Below, piece by piece: positions 55,762 through 64,000 of a stretch of 64,000 bases of DNA. Position numbers and translations under genes: made by a program. The notes under the pieces were generated by a model. It had not been told where the DNA came from. It saw only the letters and a list, made by a program, of their open reading frames with translations, and searched no databases. Location: positions 186,001-250,000 of the forward strand of contig JASVEC010000042.1 of assembly GCA_030770535.1 (NCBI GenBank), in the 5' to 3' direction. How positions within the stretch are numbered: the stretch's first letter is position 1; the number at the start of each line of letters is the position of its first letter. This DNA is from Batkoa obscura. Taxonomy: Eukaryota > Entomophthoromycota > Entomophthoromycetes > Entomophthorales > Batkoaceae.

Positions 55762-56923
55762 TTTATTTAGTTTACCAACCTTTTATGTTTTCAAAATTTT
55801 CCAAGAGCATATTTCCAAATTTAATTTAATTTTTTTTTGGTCGAACCAAGTTTTTAATAAGTTTAATTGGTCGAGCAATTTTCAAATATTTTTTCTGGTC
55901 TGGGTTATGCAGAACACATATATGCTTTATTCATTTTATTTTTACCGAAGTACTATTGCAAAATACTAATATGTTGGGTTCTTCTTAAAATAGAATTTTG
56001 CAATATTTAAATAAACTGAAATGAAAATGTGAGCTTTTTGTGGACAAAATCCGAAGTCTAATGATTACATTGGTTTCAGATTTTACTCAATGATTCATTA
56101 CCTTCCCAATTGAATAATTTATTTTATTCGCTTCTATTTTTACCAGCCTTGTGCTATATGCTTTGTAAAAGCATCATTGGTTAAATAAGGACAGATGTTA
56201 GCTTTACAGGATAAATTAACTTTTGAAGTATAAATTCCGATACAATTCCACATCAAAAATTCACGTTTGATAGAAATAAAATTTCTCATGCTCTACTTCT
56301 ATGAAAGTAAAAAATGGTTTACTAATAAATTGAGTTTAGCAGTAATTCACAGTGTTTTTTCTATATATAATATTTTAATTTATATGCTTTCAAATGATGT
56401 TACATATTATTGGCTTATACGGGTTATTATGATCAATATATTAATTATTACTACTTATTTATATGATTATTTGTTCTATTGCGGCTTGTATGTCCTAAAA
56501 ACTGTTTATAAAGAATATTTCTGTGTAATTTTTTGTTCTCAATCTCTAAAATGTAAAGGCAAATACTCAATTTAAATGGTCTGGATCCAGAGCTAATGAT
56601 ATATATTATAAATATTTGTTAAATATTTAGTAATCAAGTGATAGAACTTATTTGTATAAACTTTTCAAATTTATCCATCATTTTTCATTTTTCAAAAATA
56701 TAAAGTTTCTATATGAAGCAAATGTCTCTAAGATAAGAGATTAATAAATTTACCTGAGAATAAAATGTTAAAAAATGCTGTTTGTATTGTACAACTAAAT
56801 GCTGAATGCAAAAATTGGTTTGGATGCAAAATTGGGCGAATATTATTTGCAATATAAATTTTATGTTGCTTTATTTGAAACTATCAGTATAAGTATAACA
56901 TAAAAGGTGATGTTAGTAAAACG
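55762..56923. other. intergenic, upstream of the C2H2 gene
   Basis: AT-rich. A 95-codon open frame from an ATG near 56288 is very hydrophobic and has no recognisable family; chance is likely. No RNA gene seen. Confidence 0.4.
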
Positions 56924-57024
56924 TGGGACTGTGTTTTTGTGTTTAGGAATTTTACTAATAGGTTTTTCACTCAAATAGTACTTAAAAGATAAAAAGAAGT
57001 AATGAAGCCAAAAAAACACTCTCA
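56924..57024 (+). mobile_element. short TIR element (MITE), copy 14
   Basis: TGGGACTG to CACTCTCA, forward orientation. The flanks differ (CG versus TA), so duplication has decayed or the end was resected. It is an older copy. Confidence 0.78.
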
Positions 57025-57059
57025 TATAGAGTATGATTAAATTTCGAATTATATACCTG

Positions 57060-57310
57060 GTCATCAGGTGCGTTGAAGTCTTGATTATATCATCCTTTAT
57101 GTCTGATACTATTCACTACCTAGACTTACCTCTTCAGCTCACACTGTCCAACGTAGAACTCCTCACCAATTGGGAAACTCTCACGTTGCCTTGAGCCCTA
57201 TAATCTTCTACCATGTTAGCATTAACTGATGGAAATGTCGCATTTATGGGGATCGCAGATTTCATTTTCAGTTTACTGCTTTTTTAGTATCATGTCCCTA
57301 ACAACATGAC
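57060..57310 (+). pseudogene. decayed coding fragment, GC-richer
   Basis: About 250 bp with clearly higher GC than its surroundings and coding-like translation, in more than one frame: TIHYLDLPLQLTLSNVELLT (about 57.11 kb) and, later, NVAFMGIADFIFSLLLF (about 57.23 kb). The second piece is hydrophobic like a membrane segment. I do not recognise the family for certain; a membrane receptor-like gene is a guess. No intact frame. Confidence 0.35.
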
Positions 57311-57510
57311 CATATCTGTTTATAATAACCAATCTAGGTGTTACAAATTATCAATAAGGTTGTAGCTGGCAGTATACTTTTTCATTAGTCTGTTTTAACT
57401 TAATTAAAAGACCCAAAGCTTGCAACAATTATATTTTTATGTTTATATATTTTTAACACAATATTATATTAATTGAAAATTTATGATAATTTAACTTCAA
57501 TATTATTATA
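57311..57510. other. AT-rich spacer
   Basis: Nothing recognised. Confidence 0.35.
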
Positions 57511-57610
57511 TGGGGACGTACTTTTGTGTATAAGAATTTTACTAACAATTTTTGCACTCAAGTAGCGCTTAAGAACGGAAAAAATAATGAAATCAAAAAA
57601 AATATTTACA
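57511..57610 (+). mobile_element. short TIR element (MITE), copy 15
   Basis: Starts TGGGGACGTACTTTTGTG; right end decayed (ATATTTACA). TA on both sides (57509-57510, 57611-57612). First of a cluster of three. Confidence 0.8.
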
Positions 57611-57648
57611 TATTCTAAAAAAGCATCCTTAGAAAAAAAAACTGTATT

Positions 57649-57748
57649 TGGGGCTGTTTTTTTTGATTTCATTATTTTTCCGTTTTTTAAGCACTATTTG
57701 AGTGGAAAATTTGTTAGTAAAATTCTTAAACACAAAAATACATCCTCA
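57649..57748 (-). mobile_element. short TIR element (MITE), copy 16
   Basis: TGGGGCTG to CATCCTCA, reverse orientation, with TT on both sides (57647-57648, 57749-57750). Lies 38 bp from copy 15. Confidence 0.86.
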
Positions 57749-57770
57749 TTTCTTGAATTATAAAAGGATT

Positions 57771-57871
57771 TGGGGATGTATTTTTGTATTTAAGAATTTT
57801 ACCAACAAATTTTCCACTCAAATAGCGCTTAAAAAATGGAAAAAATAATGAAGTCAAAAAAAACACTCCCA
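57771..57871 (+). mobile_element. short TIR element (MITE), copy 17
   Basis: TGGGGATG to CACTCCCA, forward orientation, TT on both sides (57769-57770, 57872-57873). Only 22 bp from copy 16. Confidence 0.87.
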
Positions 57872-60800
57872 TTTATTGATTCTCAAATGCTTCGTTGATA
57901 AGTATAGTATAGATAACTTGATAGAGTTAGAGGACTAGAGATATATATAGTTAATGAGGTAGGTAAGTTTCATGATGTGCTATAATTAAAACAAAGGTTT
58001 TTTCTGAAAGCTGAAGAGTTTGGTTTTTAATTTAGTCCAACTTAAAATTAAATATAAAAATTTCTGGTTGAGCAATTTACTCTGTTGTGTTGGCATAATC
58101 AAAAATAATCTGCTATAATTAACTTTATTTTTATTAAAATTCCAAAAATAAAAAATCATCAAAGTTTTGATAAACTATTTATATATGCTCATAAGTTTCC
58201 ATTAGAGCTCGATGTAACTCATCTTTAATATATTTACTGAAAACTCTGTGTATATCTGTAGTTGAAATTTCTGTACAGACAGGAAATTAGTATGTATATA
58301 TCTACAATGAAAGAATCTATAAGAAAAGCTGTACAATAAATAAAACTGTACAATAAATAAAGGTTATAAGAATATAGCCTATGCTTAAATGCTTACAGAC
58401 AGCTCTGACACAAGATGCGCTTGTACAGCCTTAAATATTATTAGGTTATTTATAAACGACTAGAAAAGTATTAACTATAAATTTTATAAGTTGCCTTCAA
58501 AATATAAAAGAATACTCAATTAGTAGAAAACTTTAGAGCTTACATCTAAAAGACTTTTAAAAGTTATAAGTATAATATGAAAGAAGTACATGAAAAAATT
58601 AAGTACCAGGTTATAGGACAATTCACTATTATTCTTGGATTAAATTGGTTATTATATAATTGAAAAGTATCCCCGCCTTTTGTCATTTGTATTAATAGTC
58701 TAATTTTTTGATCTCATTTGTTACTATGAAATATTTACTATTCCAACTTCACTTTTAAGACTCAATCACTTTTAGCTATAATTAAGATCAAAAATTCAAA
58801 AATCTAGAAAATTTTAAATGTAATTATATAGTTTTATTAATTTTAATTTTTCTCCACCATAGTTTTATAGCTTAGCACCATGTTTAAACCTAATTTAATT
58901 CGATCAATCAATCCCATTTGAAAGTTCATTTCTAAAAGTTTATTAATTTTATTTTATTTTCTGTATAAAGGAAGATTTTAGCTCAAAGCATATACTATTC
59001 AAAATCATTAAATAATTACAATGTATTATATTAGTGAGAACGATTGTTTATGTTATTTGAATCAATATTGCAACAATTTTTGCTAATGATTAATTTAGGG
59101 TTTCGTTTTAAAAATACTCGCAAATTATTGATCAAAGTAATATAATAGCTTTATTAAATTTGATATGTTTAGGGCATATGCTCACATTTAAATTTGTAAC
59201 ATAAGCCATTACGATTTGCATATACGAGATATCATTACCCATATGTAAAATCGATAAATTATTTAATAGTACAGCTAACTAACAATAAAAAATCCGATAC
59301 AATTAATGATAAATATAGAAACGTTTCATAATATAAAAGGTAATAAATAGATTTTAAATTTATAAGATATAATATAGAATTTAAGGGATAATCATGTATT
59401 TTTTGGCTGTGTGGAAATCCAGTAGACATTAAATGTTTCAGGCTTACTCACGCTTATCATAAAAAAGCGTATAACTAATTTTTTTATAAGCTAAGCCCAT
59501 TTGCTATGTAATAACCATCTCCTAACAGTAATTCAAGATCTATAAGATTTATAAGATGTATATGATAAAAAATAGCTTATACTACTGTTTGATGTCAAAT
59601 TTCATATATACAAAGTCACACAAACGATATTTACATACTTAATTGCATTATACACACATTTTCATCACGCTATATTTGACCAATTAAATCGTTGTTCAAA
59701 TATGTTTACTTCTTTTTCATAATTAGATATCTTCCATTTTAATGTATTTTAATATAAGAAAATTCCCCCGCTATAGGTACTAAAGAGCCATATCAAAAAT
59801 TAATTTATGTAATATAATAAAATAAATATTGATAAAACATAACCAATTAGCAATTAGATATTCTTTCAAATATCAGACGCTAAAAAGTTGATTTTTAATT
59901 AAACTAATATTAAAGATAATTTTGAAATTTTGAAATTGATTCCATTCTTAAATTATATTTAAGCTTACACGGAAAATAATCAAAAGTGAAAAGAATTGAG
60001 ATATATAAGTGATTGTGGATAACAAATACAATATTGAATCGATATTGTAATCTAACTAACTGTCAGTGTATTCAAAGTAAAATGAATTAATAATTAAAGT
60101 TTTTAGCTTTAATTTAATATTCTTAATAAAGTAACCAGAATTTTAGCTTGAAATCAATGTTATCATATAAAAGACATTCAAATATTGTGTGATCAAAATA
60201 ATCTAGATTATAATGTGGCTTATTTGAAATTTAACGTTAAAAATCTCATCTATTAAAATTGATTTCAACATCATTATAATTCAATTTTTAGCTTAACCTC
60301 ACTTTGAGTTTAATTATACTTTGCACCACATATTATATATATTAATTAGGTTCATCAAGTATGATACTTAAGAGCTATCTTTATAGTAATTCTTTGTTAC
60401 TCCATTACTATTTTCATAGCTATAATACACTATTTTATTTTGTAAAAAAGATAGTAATAAGGTACAGATAAGCTGCATAAAATTTTATTAAATGTGGTTA
60501 CTTATTATATCTAATTATATAATAATCGTAGATAAACTTTTTTATTCAATGACTCGCTAACTCAAATAGTAAAAGGTTAGGGTGAACATACTCGATGCTT
60601 AATCTTGGCTTTATAAAATACATCCCTATCTAATGCTCAAAATAGGTGGCTTCACAAAATCTCAAAAGAAATATTTGTCCTTATCAAATAATAGTGTATT
60701 ATTTTCTTGCTTGATTGATAATAATTGGATGTTTTGTTTTACTCACTCTTTGCGTAATTATATTTAAATTTTATAACAGTAAATGAACTATTTAATTAAA

Positions 60801-61453
60801 AAAATATAAGCGAATAAATGACCAATGAAAGTTTATATTGTACAATATGATTGAATGGCTTATTTAATAAAGATTCATTCAAGTTTTATTTAACATTACA
60901 CTCCTTTTTACTCCTTACCCCTAAATAACTTTTAATATTTAATATTGTATTGATGGTGTACTTCCAATTTTGATTATGGGGTAGAATGTGTTCAAGAAAC
61001 TTAGCTTATAAATCCATTTTTGGGATATATTTGAGTAAAATTTGCCCCTGCAACCTAATAAATATGTGTTTTTACCATGAGAAATGAAAACATAGCATTG
61101 AAATAAGAATAATAACCAATTAACTTCAATAAATGTATTTTATCACTTAAAACTAAAAGCTAGGAGATGTATACTATCTTTTAAAATCAGTTAAACCAAA
61201 AAGGATTTTAGAATCTGGGCACTATATAAAGCCCCAGGTTGGTAATCTGGGACATAATAACAGTTTTTAATATTTTGCTATAATTCTTTTACTACTCTAA
61301 TATAATTTATTTTATATCAACAGTATAACGCTATAATCTAACTATTTCAAGTTATCATTTAACAAATATCAAGTAAACTTTGTAAGTATTACTTTAATCA
61401 ATAACGCCTATATTTTCGAACTTTGTATTTATTAAATAATCTAATATCCTAAA
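57872..61453. other. 3.6-kb gene-free AT-rich DNA
   Basis: No open frame longer than background, no tRNA, no family repeat. It presumably includes a large upstream control region for the CreA-like gene; its last 250 bp contain a TATA box. Confidence 0.45.
61223..61230 (+). promoter_or_regulatory. TATA box of the CreA/Mig1-like gene, with a nearby CTGGGG
   Basis: TATATAAA, 223 bp before the ATG at 61454. Directly downstream, CCCCAG at 61232-61237 reads CTGGGG on the minus strand, a match to the CreA/Mig1 consensus SYGGRG. That would suit self-repression, but one 6-bp match is weak evidence. Confidence 0.5.
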
Positions 61454-62341
61454 ATGAATTCAATTAAAACAGAAACTCCTATCGATAATAATAACTTAAA
61501 GCCAACTCCTACATTGAAAAAAACCAATGGAAAAAGAGGGCAATCTAATCGTACTAGTAAAAATCCCGGAGAAAGACCATTTAAATGTACTTACTGCCCT
61601 AAAGCTTTTCATCGCTTAGAACACCAAACACGTCATATTCGTACTCATACTGGAGAAAAGCCATATTCATGCTCTTTTGCTGGTTGTGAAAAGAAATTCT
61701 CACGTTCAGATGAATTAACAAGGCATAATAAAATACATGCTAAACGTATGCAACAGATGCGTGAATCGATGAACGAACAAAACTATTTATTGCCTTACGC
61801 ACATGTCTTAAGTAATAACTTTTTCTTAAATCCATATTTAAGATATCCACAAGACTACTTAAAACAAAACGAACAAACACATCAACAAATTGTATACAAT
61901 CAACAAGAATTTATTCCTGTTGTTCCATCGAACTATCCTATCGATATCAATGGACAAATTTCTACAAATTTATTCCAAATTCAATACGTAAATGGGTGCG
62001 AAAATCAATTAAACCAGTGGCAACTTCCAGTTGACTTGAGTTATTTCCAAGAATCAAACGGTTCTTCTACTCCTGAAACTGATTTAAGCTACAATTCAAC
62101 TTTAAATACACCTTTAGTTAACGGACAAAACAGCTGGGAATTCCAAGATGTTTTCTTGACTAAGCCAGAACCATCTTATGATTATTCTAATTTAGATTAT
62201 AATAATCGTAGTGGTAAAATTGATGATATCCTAAACCAACCTCAGTTATTTGAGTCTATTCAAGATAAATTCCATCCTTCTCGCCTTCCACCTTTACAAC
62301 ACTTATTAGAAAACACCTCCAAATCAAATGTTCAGTTGTAA
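61454..62341 (+). CDS. CreA/Mig1-like C2H2 transcriptional regulator
   Basis: Single-exon 295-residue regulator. Two tandem zinc fingers at residues 45-65 (Cys45, Cys48, His61, His65) and 73-95 (Cys73, Cys78, His91, His95), joined by the linker THTGEKPY. The second finger reads [20 protein letters not shown], the DNA-reading pattern of CreA/Mig1/Nrg-type repressors that bind GC-rich SYGGRG sites in glucose repression. The first finger ([14 protein letters not shown]) is of the same type. The remainder is Gln/Asn/Ser-rich; the C-terminal [11 protein letters not shown] is a short Leu-rich helix that could recruit a co-repressor. Target set is inferred from the finger family. Confidence 0.92.
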   Translation: MNSIKTETPIDNNNLKPTPTLKKTNGKRGQSNRTSKNPGERPFKCTYCPKAFHRLEHQTRHIRTHTGEKPYSCSFAGCEKKFSRSDELTRHNKIHAKRMQQMRESMNEQNYLLPYAHVLSNNFFLNPYLRYPQDYLKQNEQTHQQIVYNQQEFIPVVPSNYPIDINGQISTNLFQIQYVNGCENQLNQWQLPVDLSYFQESNGSSTPETDLSYNSTLNTPLVNGQNSWEFQDVFLTKPEPSYDYSNLDYNNRSGKIDDILNQPQLFESIQDKFHPSRLPPLQHLLENTSKSNVQL

Positions 62342-64000
62342 ACTAAAACATAGCCATCTCCCCTTCCTTTGCATGAATAACTTATTTTTGCTCCTAATTT
62401 AAATGTACTTTAATAGTGTAAATTAAATAAATTCTATTTATTAAGTAATCTCTAATACATTTTATTTTTTAACATAATAACAAGTTTTCATTTAGACATA
62501 TAATTGTTATATCATTTAATATTATCCTTAGCACATGTTTAAATGGTTAACGTTTTTTCAAAAGAAAAAAGGGTTAAGGGTGTATATAATAAAATTATTT
62601 TTAGTATATTTACCCTTACTTTTGGGAGCTAAAAAAATCAATTGTTTTACAAACTAAGTATATTTAATTATATTAGTTACACATAGCATGCATTATACTC
62701 AAATGTCATACCCTTGTGATAATATTAATTTTATTTACAAAACAGATAAAAAAATGATTTATTTTTACAGTTGATAAATCTACTTATTGAAATAAAGTTG
62801 TTTAATATATAACTTCATAAAGCAACCATATTTTAAGAAATCAAAGTTTGAAAAGTTAAATTATTATGTATAATAGGTGGCCATCAAAATATATATCAGC
62901 CTGTTAAAAATAAGTTTCAGAGTTCTTTTTGAATAAATACTAGTATATACATGGGTTTTCTAATAAAATTAATAAATGAAAACAACCTAAACGTGTATTT
63001 AACAATCCTTTATATCAAGAACAATAAAATTTTATACTCATATTGCTATTTATAAAATTAAGATAGATTAAACTGGGACTTGTATTTAAAAATAGAACTT
63101 CATTCTCTGTCTAAGGTTTTTAACTTAAATTCAAATATGACTATTTTGAGTTCCCATCTGTTACAAAACTTAGAGTTTGAAAGAAATGGTTGAGTTAATT
63201 TTTTAAATTCCAAGTTTTAAAAGGAAGGCTTTCATTTATTTAAAGGTTTAGATAGTTGACATTTTTGGTTTTTACAGCATGTACTACATTATCACCTGAA
63301 AAAGATGTGGTAGTCAAAAACATCTCATTTTTTGATTTAACAATATAGCTGAAAAATCAGAGTTCCTAGCACAAATAGTTTTAAAAACTATTAAGCTATT
63401 CACCTTATTTGTATATACTTCTAATTTATCTAATTGACTGCTGTTTTATGACAAAATCGTTATTTTCTCTGTTTTTCATTAATGTGATATTTAAGGCTTA
63501 GGCACAAACAATATGATAATATTAATAGTATAACTTCTGAATCATTATTGTTAATAATGATTTTTTTATAAATAGGGGTCTTTTGCCTCAAAATATTCAT
63601 AGTAAAAATGATATGTTAAAAAAGGGTTAAAGAGTTATATGCTAAGCATTTTGCTCTGTATAAGTCCGAAAAAGGTTTCAAGGTTTAGGGCATCTTCACT
63701 TCATTCTCTGATTAATTTCTAATATTTAACTAAATTCTTGGGTATGGAACAATGGTATTTTTTTAAGGATTGAGGGTTTTTTTGCCTTCTTAATAAGGAG
63801 TTTTTTTAAAATATTATTGAATTACACCATGAGATATTGTTATTCAGAAGGGTATTAATTTACAGTCTTACAATATTTAAAGTAAGTATTTGTTTTAGAA
63901 AACCTGCATTCAAGTGTAAAAAACAAGTAAGGTCGATAAATTTAGTATTAAATGTATCCAGTACCAATTTAGATCTCAGCAATACAGATTGCCCATTACA
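62342..64000. other. AT-rich DNA to the window end
   Basis: 1.7 kb after the CreA-like gene. No open frame, RNA gene or repeat copy recognised. Confidence 0.45.

Noticed and set aside
56267-56575. Hydrophobic ~100-codon frame
   Set aside because: AT-rich sequence easily yields Ile/Leu/Tyr-rich frames; no homology, no promoter or intron signals.
1-64000. CRISPR arrays, operons or viral elements
   Set aside because: No regularly spaced direct repeats with unique spacers, no polymerase, capsid or envelope-like genes; the genome is eukaryotic with spliced genes.

Overview
The window looks like nuclear DNA from an AT-rich filamentous fungus, most likely an early-diverging (zygomycete-grade) lineage such as the Entomophthoromycotina (Conidiobolus-like); the taxon is an inference. 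The sequence itself shows very AT-rich spacers, many short GT-AG introns (about 43-75 nt, one stretched by an inserted repeat), fungal regulators (Zn2Cys6, CreA/Mig1-type C2H2, a CENP-B/pogo-derived protein), fungal eIF5B, NMD3 and ThrRS, and a nuclear complex I subunit, so the organism respires aerobically. I rebuilt ten spliced genes by hand; single-exon genes make up the rest.

Layout. 1-10 kb: a Rho GTPase (-) with a 6-nt micro-exon, an unknown membrane protein (-), CDP-diacylglycerol synthase (+) and a secreted aspartic protease (+). 10-17 kb: a repeat-rich stretch with a decayed transposase-like fragment, many copies of a ~100-bp terminal-inverted-repeat element, and a UDP-glycosyltransferase (-) whose membrane-anchor tail is cut off by an in-frame stop. 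17-27 kb: a secreted DNRLRE-like protein (+), 12-exon methylmalonate-semialdehyde dehydrogenase (-), eIF5B (-) and a sodium:solute symporter (+). 27-32 kb: gene-poor, with decayed coding-like sequence, the same repeat family and a possible tRNA-derived SINE relic.

32-45 kb: a domesticated pogo/CENP-B-like protein without its catalytic residues (+), a TMEM135-like membrane protein (+), NMD3 (-) divergent from a CCDC137-like nucleolar protein (+), a Zn2Cys6 regulator (-) and free methionine-R-sulfoxide reductase (+). 45-56 kb: an F-box/leucine-rich protein (-), complex I NDUFS7 (+), threonyl-tRNA synthetase (+, with an apparent one-base frameshift), an unrecognised nine-exon gene (+) and a C2H2 regulator (-). 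56-64 kb: a 5.7-kb gene desert with four more repeats and a GC-richer decayed coding fragment, a CreA/Mig1-like regulator (+), then empty AT-rich DNA.

Themes: several housekeeping genes belong to translation and ribosome supply (eIF5B, NMD3, CCDC137-like, ThrRS). The rest are ordinary metabolism, secretion and regulation, not one operon-like system. The clearest non-gene structure is a small non-autonomous DNA transposon family (17 full or nearly full copies plus one half copy) flanked by 2-bp duplications that are usually, but not always, TA. I found no CRISPR array, intact tRNA gene, rRNA gene or viral element.
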